Positions 36,984 through 48,137 of a stretch of 57,778 nucleotides of DNA are shown piece after piece. The position numbers and the translations under genes were made by a program. The DNA is from Chitinophaga pinensis. Its GTDB lineage: Bacteria > Bacteroidota > Bacteroidia > SXHM01. The notes beneath the pieces were generated by a model. It saw nothing but the letters and a program-made list of their open reading frames with translations. It ran no database searches and had not been told where the DNA came from. Each line of letters begins with the position of its first letter. Within the stretch, counting starts at the first letter, position 1. Location of the stretch: contig CAMBRL010000004.1 in NCBI GenBank assembly GCA_945870105.1, forward strand, positions 1 to 57,778, read 5' to 3'.

Positions 36984-37002
36984 AATTACTGAGTTTTAAA
37001 TA

Positions 37003-37449
37003 TTATTCCAACATTTCTGTGCTCTTGTACTTTGGTTCCTGAACTAATTTTATCAAATGTAAAAAAGCATTTTGCAAACCTTTTACTGACTTTTCGTCTT
37101 CAGGGGTTACAATTTTAATTCGTGAAATGTAATTCTTTTCTTTAACCAGGTATTGCTCACGCTGAACACATTTATCCCCATCAGCGCACTTCAAAATTAG
37201 TGATTTCTCTTCAACGGAATAAATTATTACAGGATTTAAATCAGTAATCAGACTGGTTTCGTCCATCATTTTTACTTCATCTTTATAGGATGTTAAAAGC
37301 AGCAATCCTTTTTTTACATCAACGGAATACTTTCCTTTCAACTTACCATTAATATAGGCCAAGGTCTCTTCCATGCTGATGTTTTGTCCAATAGAACTGA
37401 GAGACAAATGAGCAAATACAACTAATAGGAAAAGATTTTTCAGGTTCAT
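37003..37449 (-). CDS. Small secreted protein, unassigned
   Basis: The start is taken at the ATG at 37449, where a signal peptide begins (MNLKNLFLLVVFAHLSLSSIG); an upstream ATG at 37467 would add six residues. The 148-residue precursor is rich in Lys and Glu and contains CADGDKCVQREQYLVKEKNY with two cysteines. No family recognised. It heads the short minus-strand run of secreted proteins and is divergent from the coiled-coil gene. Confidence 0.75.
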   Translation of the reverse strand: MNLKNLFLLVVFAHLSLSSIGQNISMEETLAYINGKLKGKYSVDVKKGLLLLTSYKDEVKMMDETSLITDLNPVIIYSVEEKSLILKCADGDKCVQREQYLVKEKNYISRIKIVTPEDEKSVKGLQNAFLHLIKLVQEPKYKSTEMLE

Positions 37450-37518
37450 AGTCAACTGTAAATACATTCAAATATAAATAAACGAATCCGGTATTTGCAA
37501 AGATTATGCCTTAAGATT

Positions 37519-37549
37519 TTGAATTAATGTATTTCAATCCGTAATTTCG
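37519..37549 (+). promoter_or_regulatory. Promoter of the coiled-coil/Lhr operon
   Basis: TTG (37519-37521, within TTTTG) and TAATTTCG (37542-37549; one mismatch to TAnnTTTG) are 20 bases apart, the expected Bacteroidota spacing. The start codon follows at 37579. Confidence 0.5.
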
Positions 37550-37578
37550 GGTTTTCAATTATAAACTTAAAACCAACA

Positions 37579-39315
37579 ATGCATTTATTGAAAAGCATTT
37601 ACCGGAATGGAGTGTTATTGCTGGCAGCATTGACATTTTCATGCAGTGCTTTTGGGCAAACCTTAGATGTTCAGGGTAAATTTAAAATTGATGGCGGTAA
37701 ATCAGAAGGTGCTTCCATAACAGTAAGCAGAAATGGTTCAGTGGTTGAAACCATTGCATTCAAAGGTTCTAAATTTTCACTGAGACTTAATTATAATGCA
37801 GATTATGTTTTATCCTATTCAAAACCGGGATATATCACCAAAAAGATAGCCGTAGATACCCACGCACCTGAAGATTTAATAGCGGAAGGTTTTGATCCAT
37901 TAGAATTTGAAGTAGAGATTTTTAAGCAATATGAAGGAGTAAATATTGTGGTATTCAATCAGCCTGTTGGCATGTTCCGGTATATGGAAGAAAAAGATGA
38001 ATTCTTTTATGATACCGATTACACCAAATCCATTTTATCACAAATAAAAGAAGCAGAAAAACAATTGGAGGAAAAGGCAAAAGAAGAAGAGAAATTAGTA
38101 GCGCAGGCAGAGCAACAGCAATCGGCACAGGCTAAAGCCGAAGCAGAAGCCAAAAAAGCTGCTGAGGCAATAACCGCTGCCGAAGAAGCAAAACGCCAGG
38201 CCGAAGCAAAAGCAACTGCCAAAGCAGCAGAAGAAGAAGCAAAGCGCTTAGCCCTTGCTGCACAGGAAGAAGAGAAACGCAAGTTTGCCGAAGCTAAAGC
38301 AGCCGAGCAGGCCGCACAGGAAGAGGTAAAACGCCAGGCAGCAGCAGCACTGGAAGAAGAAAAACGCAAGTTTGCCGAAGCTAAAGCAGAAGAAGAAAAA
38401 CGCAAAATGGCAGAAGCCAAAGCAGAAGAAGTGCGCAGATTGGCTGATGCCAAACTGGCTGAAGAAACACGCAAAAATGCCGAGGCAAAAGCAGAAGAAG
38501 AACGCAAAGCCGCAGCAGCCAAGCTTGCCGAAGAAAAAAGAATTATGGCGGAAGCAAAAGCTGAAGAAGAAAAGCGTTTAGCCGAAGAAGCAAAAATTGC
38601 GGAGGAGGTGCGTAAGGCTGCTGAAAAAGCGCGATTGGAAGAAGAAGCGCGAAAAGCATCTGATGCAAAGGCTGCCGAAGAAGCACGCAAAGCCGCTGAA
38701 AAAGTCCGTGCCGATGAAGAAACCAAACGTCAGGCCGAAGCCAAAGCTGCAGATGAAGCCCGCAAGGCTGCTGCCAAAGCAACTGCAGATGAAGAAGCCA
38801 AACGCATAGCAGCTGCACAGGCAGAACTGGAAGCTAAAAAAGCTGCCGCAGCCAAAGCAGCAGAAGAAGCCCGTGAAGCCGAAGAAGCCCGCAAAGCTGA
38901 GGAGTTAAGAGAAATAGAACTTGCCCGTTCCGAACAGGAAGCTCGCAAAAAAGAAATTCTGGCCAATGCAGCAGAATCCGAAGAGAAAAGATTATTGGCC
39001 GCTAAAGCCGTTGAAGACGAACGCAAGAAAGCTGCTATAGCCCGTGCGCAGGAAGAAGAAAAAACACGCCAGCAAAACTATGCCAACGTAGAAGCCAAGA
39101 AAAAAACAAAAGAAGATTACTACACTCCCCTACCCGATTCACGTACCGAAGATACTGTGGATGACGGCAAAAAGAAAACCACTACCATCAACATTATCAA
39201 AAGCAATTACAAAACTACCTACGTTAAAGTGGTGCACAACTGGGGCGGGGTGTTTTACTTCATGAATGATGAAGATATAACCGAGAGCGAGTTTAAGGTG
39301 AAGACAAAGCCATGA
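37579..39315 (+). CDS. Secreted protein with a 300-residue Ala/Glu/Lys coiled coil
   Basis: The 578-residue protein has a signal peptide (about 1-26, ending FGQ), a small beta-sandwich similar to CarboxypepD_reg domains (about 28-100: [20 protein letters not shown]), then a charged coiled coil from about 155 to 505 built from repeats such as [14 protein letters not shown] and [14 protein letters not shown]. The composition resembles TolA domain II. A C-terminal globular part (about 510-578: [20 protein letters not shown]) probably folds as beta-sheet. It likely spans the periplasm or reaches outwards. Its stop overlaps the Lhr helicase start by four bases, so both are translated from one transcript although they act in different compartments. 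Confidence 0.8.
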   Translation: MHLLKSIYRNGVLLLAALTFSCSAFGQTLDVQGKFKIDGGKSEGASITVSRNGSVVETIAFKGSKFSLRLNYNADYVLSYSKPGYITKKIAVDTHAPEDLIAEGFDPLEFEVEIFKQYEGVNIVVFNQPVGMFRYMEEKDEFFYDTDYTKSILSQIKEAEKQLEEKAKEEEKLVAQAEQQQSAQAKAEAEAKKAAEAITAAEEAKRQAEAKATAKAAEEEAKRLALAAQEEEKRKFAEAKAAEQAAQEEVKRQAAAALEEEKRKFAEAKAEEEKRKMAEAKAEEVRRLADAKLAEETRKNAEAKAEEERKAAAAKLAEEKRIMAEAKAEEEKRLAEEAKIAEEVRKAAEKARLEEEARKASDAKAAEEARKAAEKVRADEETKRQAEAKAADEARKAAAKATADEEAKRIAAAQAELEAKKAAAAKAAEEAREAEEARKAEELREIELARSEQEARKKEILANAAESEEKRLLAAKAVEDERKKAAIARAQEEEKTRQQNYANVEAKKKTKEDYYTPLPDSRTEDTVDDGKKKTTTINIIKSNYKTTYVKVVHNWGGVFYFMNDEDITESEFKVKTKP

Positions 39316-42300
39316 GCCTCTTCCACCCCACCGTTGAATCCTGGTTTGCCAAAAACCTTGGTGAACCTACCGAGGTGCAGCGCCTTGCCTGGAAAGAAAT
39401 AAAAGCAGGTAACAACACGCTGATTGCTGCGCCAACGGGTTCGGGTAAAACACTGGCTGCGTTTCTTTCGGCTATTGATGATTTGGTAAAACAAAGTCTT
39501 GAGTTTCGGTTAGAGAATGCAACGCAGGTGGTTTATATCTCACCATTGAAAGCCCTGAGCAATGATATTGAGCGCAACCTGAATGTTCCGCTTTCGGGAA
39601 TACAAAAAGAATTGGAAGAACAAGGCTTGTTTCCTCCCGGCATACGCGTAAGTGTGCGCACAGGCGATACACCACAGGCAGAGCGGACAGGGATGATTAA
39701 AAATCCACCGCATATTTTAGTCACCACTCCTGAATCACTATACCTCATGCTGACTTCCGTAAACGGACGGAAAATATTATCCACAGTACAGACTGTTATA
39801 GTGGATGAGATACATGCGCTGGTGGGCGATAAAAGAGGTTCGCATCTGGCACTTTCATTAGAGCGATTGGAAGTTCTAACAAAGAACAGACTGAAGCGCA
39901 TCGGCATATCGGCAACACAAAAACCGATTGAACAGGTTGCGGAATTTTTAACAGGAACACACGGCAAAGAATATTCTGCGGTAATTGTAAACGCAGGACA
40001 CAGACGCATATTGGATATTGCCATTGAAGTGCCGCCCTCACCGCTTACGGCAGTAATGGCCAACGAAGTGTGGGGCGAAATTTATCAGAAACTGGAAGAA
40101 TTAATTCTATCACATAAAACCACGCTCATCTTTGTAAACACACGAAGACTGGCAGAACGATTGGCTCACACATTGACCGAACGATTAGGTGCTGATGCCG
40201 TTACCGCACACCACGGCAGCATGAGCAAAGACCACCGCTTTGATGCAGAGCAGCGGTTGAAAAACGGTTCGCTGCGGGCTTTGGTTGCAACTGCTTCACT
40301 GGAATTGGGTATTGATATTGGTTCGGTTGACCTCGTCTGCCAGGTTGGTTCTCCGCGTTCCATTGCTGCTTTTCTGCAACGGGTTGGTCGCTCGGGACAC
40401 AGTGTTATAGGAACACCGAAAGGACGTTTATTTCCGCTTAACTTAGATGAGCTGGCTGAAAGCGTTGCAATTTTAGATGCCGTGAAACGCGGTGAATTAG
40501 ACAAAATAATTATTCCCGATAAACCTCTTGACATCCTTGCACAGCAAATGGTTGCCGAGGTATCGTGTGACGAATACAAGGAAGATGATCTGTTTGAATT
40601 GGTGAAGAAGGCTTACCCCTACCGCAATCTTGAGCGCAAGGAATTTGATGAAATAGTAACCATGCTTTCGGATGGTTTTGCCACTAAGCGCGGCAGGCGC
40701 AGCGCTTACCTGCACCGCGATATGGTGAACGATACACTCAGAGCCCGCAAAGGCGCCAAGCTAACCGCTATTGTTTCGGGCGGAGCTATACCCGATAGTT
40801 TTGATTACGATGTTATTTTAGAACCAAGTGGCACATTTCTGGGAACACTGAACGAAGATTTTGCCATTGACAGCATGGCGGGAGATATTTTTCAATTGGG
40901 AAATACTTCGTGGAGAATATTGAATGTGGAAACAGGAAAAGTGCGCGTGGCTGATGCAGGGGGCTTACCTCCTACCATTCCCTTCTGGCTGGGCGAAGCA
41001 CCCGGAAGAACGGTGGAATTATCGCAAGCGGTTTCAAGATTGCGTGCTGATATTTCAGAGAAATTAGGCAGCAATCATGATTTACAAATAGCCGAAACTG
41101 TGCAGGCATTGACAGAAGAGTTGGGATTATCCACTTCTGCTTCCGAGCAATTGGTCAACTTTTACGCATCCGCACAAGCCGCAATGGGTGTAATGCCTAC
41201 GCAGGAAACATTGGTGATGGAACGCTTCTTTGATGAAGCGGGTGATATGCATTTGGTTATTCATTCACCTTACGGAAGCCGCATGAACAGAGCATGGGGC
41301 TTATCGTTACGCAAACGCTTCTGCAAGAAATTTAATTTTGAATTGCAGGCAGCAGCAACGGAAGATGCAATTATTCTTTCGCTGGGTTCAACGCACAGCT
41401 TTCCCCTCGAAGAAGTATTCCACTACCTGAATGCACAGACTGTGCGCACGGTGTTGATACAGGCGCTGCTTGATTCACCGATGTTTGAGATACGCTGGCG
41501 CTGGAATGCATCGCGGGCATTGGCAGTGTTGCGCAGAAGAGCAGGAAAAAAAGTGCCTCCGCAAATTCAGCGCATGAACAGCGAAGATTTGATTGCACTG
41601 GTGTTTCCCGACCAGTTAGCTTGCTTTGAAAATATACAGGGCGAGCGCGAAGTGCCAGACCATCCCTTAGTAAATCAAACCATTCACGATTGTTTGTATG
41701 AAGCAATGGATATTGAGCGGTTGGAAAATTTATTGCGCTCCATCAAAGCGGGAGAACTGAATTTAGTTGCCAAAGATTTAAAGGAGCCTTCTCCTTTTGC
41801 ACATGGAATATTAAATGCGCGTCCTTATGCTTTCTTAGATGATGCACCGCTGGAAGAAAGGCGCACTAATGCTGTTCGCAATCGCAGATGGATGGATCCT
41901 GAGCAGGCAAAAGATTTAGGAAAATTAGATGAAGCTGCTATTGATGCTGTGAAGAAAGAAGCATTTCCTGAGGCTGAAAACTATGATGAATTGCATGATG
42001 CGTTGGTTCTCTCCGGTTTCATTACCGAAAAAGAAGGAGAAGAAAATAACTGGAGAAAATATTTTGATGAACTGGTAATTGCCAAACGTGCAACGGTTTT
42101 GAACTATCAGCACATTCGCTTGTGGATAGCCGTTGAGCGCTTGCCGCAACTCTTTAAAGTTTACCCTTCGGCAACATTGAATCCTTTAGTAAGTATTCCG
42201 GAAAAGATACAATCGGCTTTTCCTGAGAACCAAAACTCATTGGCAGAAATTATTCGCGGAAGATTGGAAATACTGGGACCGGTAACTGCTTCCGGTATTT

Positions 42301-43634
42301 CAGAAACAATGGCGTTGCCATTGACTGATGTGGATATGGCTTTAAGTATTTTGGAAAATGAAGGTTTTGTTTTCCGCGGGCAATTTAATCCTGATGAACC
42401 GGAATTAGAATGGTGCGAGCGCAGGTTGTTAGCACGTATTCACCGTTATACGTTGAAGAAACTGCGCAGCGAAGTGCAGCCGGTGAATGCAGCAGACTTT
42501 ATGCGTTTCCTGTTCCAATGGCAACAGGTGGAAACAGGCACACAGAGTGAAGGGCCGCAGGCATTGGAAAAAGTATTGGATCAACTGGAAGGCTTCGAAG
42601 CACAGGCGGCAGCATGGGAAAGCGATATACTTACCATGCGGGTAAACGACTATGACCATCACTGGCTTGATGTGCTTTGTCTTTCAGGAAAATTTGCATG
42701 GGGAAGATTCAGAACAAACAATAACAGTAAGAATTCAGGACCGGTAAAAACCACACCTGTCTCTATTGTTTCAAGGCCTGCACTTGGTATCTGGAAAGCG
42801 GAAAGTACAGGAGAAAAACTGTTTGAACTTTCGCACAACGCAAAGAAAATACAGGAAGTGCTTAGTCAATATGGTGCTATGTTCTTTAATGAAATAATCG
42901 AAAAGACAGGCCTGCTGCGCGGACAAACAGAAGAAGCAATGAATGAATTGGTATCGTGCGGGCTGCTTACTTCCGATAGTTTTACCGGTTTGAGAGCTTT
43001 GTTACTTCCTGCAAAGTACAGTACACAGGCAGGACGGACAAAAAGTAACATTGTGTTCAGCATGGAACAAGCAGGCAGATGGAGTCTGTTAAATCCGGCT
43101 GTTTCATCAGCAGATATATCTGAGAAAAAGAAGTCATTGGAAACAATTGCAAGAACATTGTTAAAAAGATACGGTGTGGTGTTTAGAAGATTGGCTGAAA
43201 AAGAAAATCTAACACCACGGTGGAGAGAATTGATAAAGATTTACAGATTGATGGAAGCAAGAGGAGAAATACGAGGAGGAAGATTTGTGGAAGGAATGTA
43301 TGGTGAACAGTTTGCCCTGCCTGAAACAATAGCGCTTTTACGCAAAATAAGAAAGGACGAAAAATCAGGAAGATTGATTTCAATAAGTGCAAGTGACCCT
43401 TTGAATTTAACAGGAGTAATTACTCCCGGAAAACGGGTTTCTGCGCTTTATGGAAACCGTATCTTGTATATGGATGGTATTCCTCTTGCTGTAAAAGACG
43501 GAAAAGAAATTGCACTGCTGCCAGCTGCTGAAATTGATGCACTGAAAGGCCGTGAGTGGCAAGTGCGGCAGGCATTGGTGCAGCGGAATATTCCGCCTAG
43601 GCTGAGGGCTTATCTGGGGAAAGGGATTGGATAA
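39312..43634 (+). CDS. lhr: Lhr-family DEAD/DEAH-box helicase
   Basis: The 1440-residue protein matches the large bacterial Lhr helicases. Superfamily 2 motifs: motif [13 protein letters not shown] (about 36), motif II DEIHAL (DEIH, about 165), motif III SATQ, motif [10 protein letters not shown] (about 358). A winged-helix domain follows, then the Lhr C-terminal extension (about 590-1440). It unwinds DNA or RNA:DNA hybrids 3'-5' and is linked to DNA repair in several bacteria. The start overlaps the upstream coiled-coil gene by ATGA. A MazG-like gene follows after 30 bases. Length is normal and no frameshift is seen. Confidence 0.92.
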   Translation: MSLFHPTVESWFAKNLGEPTEVQRLAWKEIKAGNNTLIAAPTGSGKTLAAFLSAIDDLVKQSLEFRLENATQVVYISPLKALSNDIERNLNVPLSGIQKELEEQGLFPPGIRVSVRTGDTPQAERTGMIKNPPHILVTTPESLYLMLTSVNGRKILSTVQTVIVDEIHALVGDKRGSHLALSLERLEVLTKNRLKRIGISATQKPIEQVAEFLTGTHGKEYSAVIVNAGHRRILDIAIEVPPSPLTAVMANEVWGEIYQKLEELILSHKTTLIFVNTRRLAERLAHTLTERLGADAVTAHHGSMSKDHRFDAEQRLKNGSLRALVATASLELGIDIGSVDLVCQVGSPRSIAAFLQRVGRSGHSVIGTPKGRLFPLNLDELAESVAILDAVKRGELDKIIIPDKPLDILAQQMVAEVSCDEYKEDDLFELVKKAYPYRNLERKEFDEIVTMLSDGFATKRGRRSAYLHRDMVNDTLRARKGAKLTAIVSGGAIPDSFDYDVILEPSGTFLGTLNEDFAIDSMAGDIFQLGNTSWRILNVETGKVRVADAGGLPPTIPFWLGEAPGRTVELSQAVSRLRADISEKLGSNHDLQIAETVQALTEELGLSTSASEQLVNFYASAQAAMGVMPTQETLVMERFFDEAGDMHLVIHSPYGSRMNRAWGLSLRKRFCKKFNFELQAAATEDAIILSLGSTHSFPLEEVFHYLNAQTVRTVLIQALLDSPMFEIRWRWNASRALAVLRRRAGKKVPPQIQRMNSEDLIALVFPDQLACFENIQGEREVPDHPLVNQTIHDCLYEAMDIERLENLLRSIKAGELNLVAKDLKEPSPFAHGILNARPYAFLDDAPLEERRTNAVRNRRWMDPEQAKDLGKLDEAAIDAVKKEAFPEAENYDELHDALVLSGFITEKEGEENNWRKYFDELVIAKRATVLNYQHIRLWIAVERLPQLFKVYPSATLNPLVSIPEKIQSAFPENQNSLAEIIRGRLEILGPVTASGISETMALPLTDVDMALSILENEGFVFRGQFNPDEPELEWCERRLLARIHRYTLKKLRSEVQPVNAADFMRFLFQWQQVETGTQSEGPQALEKVLDQLEGFEAQAAAWESDILTMRVNDYDHHWLDVLCLSGKFAWGRFRTNNNSKNSGPVKTTPVSIVSRPALGIWKAESTGEKLFELSHNAKKIQEVLSQYGAMFFNEIIEKTGLLRGQTEEAMNELVSCGLLTSDSFTGLRALLLPAKYSTQAGRTKSNIVFSMEQAGRWSLLNPAVSSADISEKKKSLETIARTLLKRYGVVFRRLAEKENLTPRWRELIKIYRLMEARGEIRGGRFVEGMYGEQFALPETIALLRKIRKDEKSGRLISISASDPLNLTGVITPGKRVSALYGNRILYMDGIPLAVKDGKEIALLPAAEIDALKGREWQVRQALVQRNIPPRLRAYLGKGIG

Positions 43635-43664
43635 AGTTTGTCTTTAAAACATTAAATAACTGAT

Positions 43665-44000
43665 ATGGATTTCAAAGAGATTGAAGAAAAAACACTCAAC
43701 TTCCGCGATGAGCGCAACTGGAAGCAGTTTCATCAAATAAAGGATTTATTGCTTGGACTTAACATTGAAGTAGGTGAACTGCAGGAACTCCATTTGTGGA
43801 AAACCGAACAACAACAAACCGAAATTGACCGTGAAAAAGTAAAAGATGAAGTAGCCGACATTGCCATCTTTCTTATTTATATCAGCAAGCATTATAACAT
43901 TGATCTTACTGATGCTATTGCTGCAAAACTGGAGAAAAATGCTGCAAAATACCCGGTAGAGAAAAGCAGGAATTCAAATAAGAAATACAATGAACTGTAG
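43665..44000 (+). CDS. MazG-like nucleotide pyrophosphohydrolase
   Basis: The 111-residue protein has the all-alpha NTP-PPase signature ExxE...ExxD: EVGE (Glu35, Glu38) and EVAD (Glu62, Asp65), with TEQQ and the helix IAIFLIYISKHYNI. This is the RS21-C6/MazG-like group, which often hydrolyses dCTP or modified dNTPs. It is 30 bases downstream of lhr and nine bases before the methyltransferase gene, so the three are probably cotranscribed. A nucleotide-pool-cleaning role fits near a repair helicase. Confidence 0.88.
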   Translation: MDFKEIEEKTLNFRDERNWKQFHQIKDLLLGLNIEVGELQELHLWKTEQQQTEIDREKVKDEVADIAIFLIYISKHYNIDLTDAIAAKLEKNAAKYPVEKSRNSNKKYNEL

Positions 44001-44009
44001 CAAGAAGTA

Positions 44010-45059
44010 ATGGATAACGAGCAATCAAAACCACCGCGCAGAGTTCGTTATAAAGGCACGCACCCAAAAAGCTTTAAAGAAAAATACAAAGAGCTGCAAC
44101 CGGAGAAATATGCTGCCGACATTGAAAAAGTAATGCAGAAAGGCAATACTCCTGCCGGTATGCATCGTTCCATTTGTGTAAACGAAATACTTGAATTCCT
44201 GAATATACAACCGGGACAGACAGGTCTTGATGCTACGTTGGGTTATGGCGGACACAGTTTGGAAATACTTAAACGCCTTGCACCGGGCGGACATTTATTT
44301 GCCACCGATGTTGACCCGTTTGAATTGCCCCGCACCCGCGAAAGGCTGGAAGCACTAGGCTATGGTCCTGATGTGTTATTTATCCGTAAAATGAATTTTT
44401 CGGGAATAGAACAGATTGTTTTTGAATCAGGTCCTTTGAATTTTGTATTGGCCGATCTGGGAGTTTCATCCATGCAGATAGATAATCCTGAGCGGGGTTT
44501 TTCTTTAAAAGTAGAAGGCCCGCTTGACCTGAGGCTAAATCCTAAAAGCGGAAATCCCGCCTCACAACTGCTCAAAAGAATCAGTCAACCTCGCCTTGAA
44601 GAATTGCTGATTGAAAATGCAGACGAACCCCATGCAGCTATCATAGCAGCTGCCATCAAGAATGAAATAAGTAAGAACACGCCCGTTGAAACAACCACAC
44701 AACTAAAGTCTATTATTAAAGAAGTATTGCAGTTTATTCCTGCCGATGAACGAGATGAAACCATTAAGAAAACCTGCCAACGCTGCTTTCAGGCACTGCG
44801 CATCATTGTAAACGATGAGTTTGGTGTATTAGAAAAATTCTTAGAAAAACTTCCTGCTGCACTTGCACCGGGCGGAAGAGTTGCTATTCTTTCTTTTCAT
44901 TCTGGCGAAGACAGAAGAGTAAAGAAATCGTTTCAGCAGTTTTTCAGAGAAGGTATTTACAGCGAGGTTGCACCTGACCCTATTCGTCCTTCAGTGGAGG
45001 AAATCAGCAGCAACCCGCGTGCACGTTCAGCTAAATTGCGCTGGGCAATTAAAGCATAA
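44010..45059 (+). CDS. RsmH-family (16S rRNA C1402 N4) methyltransferase, divergent
   Basis: The 349-residue protein has the SAM-dependent MraW/RsmH fold: LDATLGYGGHSLEIL (motif I with GGHS), FATDVD, FVLADLGVSSMQIDNPERGF, CFQALRIIVNDE and ILSFHSGEDRRVKKSF. A roughly 45-residue basic N-terminal extension precedes the core. Two things differ from canonical RsmH: HRSICVNEIL takes the place of the usual H-x-P-V-L start, and FHSGEDR replaces FHSLEDR. It is also outside the mraZ-rsmH-ftsL cell-division cluster. It may be the genuine rRNA enzyme or a paralogue with another RNA target. It is followed by a strong terminator. Confidence 0.8.
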   Translation: MDNEQSKPPRRVRYKGTHPKSFKEKYKELQPEKYAADIEKVMQKGNTPAGMHRSICVNEILEFLNIQPGQTGLDATLGYGGHSLEILKRLAPGGHLFATDVDPFELPRTRERLEALGYGPDVLFIRKMNFSGIEQIVFESGPLNFVLADLGVSSMQIDNPERGFSLKVEGPLDLRLNPKSGNPASQLLKRISQPRLEELLIENADEPHAAIIAAAIKNEISKNTPVETTTQLKSIIKEVLQFIPADERDETIKKTCQRCFQALRIIVNDEFGVLEKFLEKLPAALAPGGRVAILSFHSGEDRRVKKSFQQFFREGIYSEVAPDPIRPSVEEISSNPRARSAKLRWAIKA

Positions 45060-45070
45060 AATCATATAAA

Positions 45071-45104
45071 AAGAAGAGGCTGCCTTTTTAGGCAGCCTCT
45101 TCTT
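45071..45104. terminator. Bidirectional terminator after the RsmH-family gene
   Basis: A 14-bp perfect stem (AAGAAGAGGCTGCC / GGCAGCCTCTTCTT, 6-base loop) lies between the convergent methyltransferase gene and the giant T9SS gene. A-rich and T-rich flanks allow termination in both directions. Confidence 0.88.
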
Positions 45105-45124
45105 AAAGAACATTATTAACCTGA

Positions 45125-47974
45125 TTACTTGGTTACAATTACTTTCTGTTTAGAAACACCAAATTTATTCTGGCCAACCAGAATATAAGAACCGTTATCT
45201 AAACCATTAATAAGCTTAGTATAGTTATTGTCAGCATTCAATTTGATTGATACTATCAATTTGCCTAAATCATTCATAAGGTAATATTCACCCTCATTTT
45301 CACCTTTAACAGTAACATCCCCTGCACTTGGATTAGGATATACAGATAAGTATACTGTTGGAGGAATTGAACTTACAACAGGTGCATCTTCATTTGTTTC
45401 AATAGGAGTTGCACCATGTGCACCAACAACAAGTGTATAATCTTCCACCTCTCCGTAAGAAGATGTTCCGCATGAAGTAAGATTAACTCCGGTAGCTGAA
45501 TCAGTGAGACGTATTCTCATTCTTACCGACCCTGATATAGCAGAAGCAGGTGCAGTAATGCTGGTAGTAAACGGACCAGAACCTGCAGCTGAAGTATACA
45601 CTGTTTCACCTTCATCAGTAAATACACCGTTGTTATTCCAATCGCAGAAAATAACCACTTTATTAGTAGAAGTATTTCTTCCTCTGGTAACAGTAATTGA
45701 TTTAGCAACACCCACCGAAACAGTAGTTGACAATGAAGTGAAATTTGAATATGTAGTTGCTCCGGTGCTGTTACTGATAGTTCCAATAACAACTTTTTTG
45801 ATGTATTGTCTGCTGGTACTGCTGGAAGATGCACTGCAATAAGCTACAGGGCCTGTTACCGTCATGATAATGGTATTGCTGGTAGCAGTTGAAGGGCTTG
45901 CGCATGAAGAAGAAGATGTTAACACACAACTTACCACATCACCGTTTATTAACGCAGTGGTTGTATAGCTTGCAGCGTTTGTTCCAACATTGGTTGAGTT
46001 AACTTTCCATTGGTAAGAAGGAGTTGTTCCGCCATTAACAGGAGTTGCTGTAAATGTTACAGAAGAACCTGAAGTGGTTGGATTAGTTCCAGAAGAAATG
46101 GCAATAGCAACACTTGGTGTTACTGCTGAATTTACCGTCATTGTAATAGTATTTGATGTTGCAGGATTACCTGTTACACCCGGAAGATTAGATGTCATTA
46201 CACAGCTGACAACCTGTCCACTTGTTAAAGTAGAAGTAGTAAATGTTGGCGAATTAGTACCATCATTTACACCGTCAACTAACCATTGGTAAACAGGTGT
46301 TGTTCCGCCATTGGTTGGCGTTGCTGTAAAGGTAACGGATGAACCTGTGCAAGTAGGATTAGTTCCACTTGTAAGTGCAATGCTAACTCCTGCATTGGTA
46401 TTTACCACGCAAGGCGAAATCTGATAAGAGAATATTCGTGTTCTTGCTGCGCTTGTACCTGTTGTTCCGCCCATGTATTCACTGGTGCTCCAGAAAGTAA
46501 CACCATCAGGGTCAAGAACAGTTTGTGAATAATCCCCTACTCTATTCATACCTGTTTGTGAACCGGTACCGGCAATAACAAGTGCTTCCGTAACCGGCAT
46601 TGTGCCCAGCGGATCACAGGTTCTTCTGCCTGTGTAAAACAAACCGGGATAAACAGATGTTGCATTAGATTTAATATAGCTTATTCCTATTGAACCATTG
46701 TTGTCCATTGCCATAGAGCCCATCCAACGGGTGTCAGCATCAGGAGCGTAAATACCTTCCTGATACATACTCCAAACACCTGTTGATTGATTCTGGCGCA
46801 ATTCAGCCCATTTAATACTGCGCGTTGTAGTATTGATTTTAACAGCCCAGTTCAATACAATTGTATTGTAGCCGCTCCAGCTTTTCCACTGTGCACGGTA
46901 CATACATACTCCTCCAATACCATCTAATTTCTGAGTTGTTCCCGGTTGAGAAACATCATTCCATTGTGCATTATACGATGCATCAAAAGCAGCAGTGGCA
47001 ACGTTAGCAGCTAATGTAATAGAAGCTGTTGGAGTTGTTCCCCAAGTTACAGCCATGTTATAAATGTTTACAGCATCTGAATAGCCTGTACCCCATCCGT
47101 TATCAGAATAAGAGAAGATAGGACATGGAGTTCCGGGAGCAGGTAAAACACCGTCTGCAGCATCACCGGGCAGCGGAACAAAAAATCCTGCTTTTGGTGG
47201 TGAATAGTTTACATACAATCCGCGGGCACCGGGTGTACCTGCAAGCATGGCATCTCTTTCAAAAGAAAATACACGTTGCTGACTTTGGTTAGAGGTCATG
47301 TAATATCCGTCTGCCCAAACACTGAATTTTAAATAATCGGGAAATAAAGGAGATACATAGGTGTAGGTGTAATATGAACCTGTAGGGTCGTTGGTAGTAG
47401 ATACAGCAATGTATATTTTCTTATCAGTGCTTGTTCCGAATTGTGCAAGAAACCAACGGTCAGCTGCTTTGTCATACATCACAATAGGGTCGCCTGAATT
47501 ACCTGTAGCCGGTGACCACAGATTACCAAGTGTAGCAGTCAGCATTACTGCCATAGTGGATTTATTGTACACCTTAAACGTAGTAGAATTAATCATTTGA
47601 ATGTAATGATTAGGTCCTACAGCACCTGATGGATCAAAAGGGCGGAAACCGGTTGCTGTTTGTCCGGCAACGTTAGCTCTGGTTGGCTGTGCAGGCACAT
47701 CACCCATTCTGCTTTGAATGGTTTTATCATCATTGCCGTACTGTGGTCCGTCTGCTACTGTAAAAGGAAACTCTGCAGGTATACGGTGCTGGCGGTCAGA
47801 GGATTCTTTCTCTGTATAAACCTTGTTTTCATCAACCGGGTTTTCTTTAAAAATTTCACTCAACGGTCGGGTGATGTGAAACTCAGAAGAAGTAATAACT
47901 CCGGTAGTGTTGTTCTGTGCAAACAGTTGCCCGAAAGAGCAAAGCGCCAGAACGGATAATAGAATTCTTTTCAT
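45125..47974 (-). CDS. Giant secreted Ig/GEVED-domain protein with T9SS sorting domain
   Basis: The start is put at the ATG at 47974 because a signal peptide begins there (KRILLSVLALCSFGQLFAQ); an ATG 60 bases upstream would add a non-secretory extension. The 949-residue precursor has a beta-propeller-like first half with ASP-box-like motifs (NTTTRSIKWAEL, MAMDNNGSIGISYI). Two tandem Ig-like modules of about 85 residues follow (TSGTNPTCTGSSVTFTATPT and SSGTNPTTSGSSVTFTATPV). A GEVED domain comes next (GEVEDYTLVVG, with NKVVIFCDWNNNGVFTDEGE), then the T9SS sorting domain (SVYPNPSAGDV). It is probably a surface adhesin or a binding protein; the enzymatic role is not evident. Confidence 0.85.
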   Translation of the reverse strand: MKRILLSVLALCSFGQLFAQNNTTGVITSSEFHITRPLSEIFKENPVDENKVYTEKESSDRQHRIPAEFPFTVADGPQYGNDDKTIQSRMGDVPAQPTRANVAGQTATGFRPFDPSGAVGPNHYIQMINSTTFKVYNKSTMAVMLTATLGNLWSPATGNSGDPIVMYDKAADRWFLAQFGTSTDKKIYIAVSTTNDPTGSYYTYTYVSPLFPDYLKFSVWADGYYMTSNQSQQRVFSFERDAMLAGTPGARGLYVNYSPPKAGFFVPLPGDAADGVLPAPGTPCPIFSYSDNGWGTGYSDAVNIYNMAVTWGTTPTASITLAANVATAAFDASYNAQWNDVSQPGTTQKLDGIGGVCMYRAQWKSWSGYNTIVLNWAVKINTTTRSIKWAELRQNQSTGVWSMYQEGIYAPDADTRWMGSMAMDNNGSIGISYIKSNATSVYPGLFYTGRRTCDPLGTMPVTEALVIAGTGSQTGMNRVGDYSQTVLDPDGVTFWSTSEYMGGTTGTSAARTRIFSYQISPCVVNTNAGVSIALTSGTNPTCTGSSVTFTATPTNGGTTPVYQWLVDGVNDGTNSPTFTTSTLTSGQVVSCVMTSNLPGVTGNPATSNTITMTVNSAVTPSVAIAISSGTNPTTSGSSVTFTATPVNGGTTPSYQWKVNSTNVGTNAASYTTTALINGDVVSCVLTSSSSCASPSTATSNTIIMTVTGPVAYCSASSSSTSRQYIKKVVIGTISNSTGATTYSNFTSLSTTVSVGVAKSITVTRGRNTSTNKVVIFCDWNNNGVFTDEGETVYTSAAGSGPFTTSITAPASAISGSVRMRIRLTDSATGVNLTSCGTSSYGEVEDYTLVVGAHGATPIETNEDAPVVSSIPPTVYLSVYPNPSAGDVTVKGENEGEYYLMNDLGKLIVSIKLNADNNYTKLINGLDNGSYILVGQNKFGVSKQKVIVTK

Positions 47975-48137
47975 TTTAAGGTATTTAAATTGATATTTTA
48001 AATTGAATTGAGGCGAACATAAGTATTTTTTCATTACATAATCAAAGCATTAGACAAAAGGTTTTCAAAGAAAAGGGTGTTGCTATATCAATGAAAAATA
48101 TGTTCTACTTTTATCCGATAAATTATCCATCTTAATT

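Noticed and set aside
38019-38726. 235-codon open frame opposite the coiled-coil gene
   Set aside because: It is antisense to an Ala/Glu/Lys-rich repetitive gene, whose codon bias keeps the other strand open; the Ser/Ala-rich product is an artefact.
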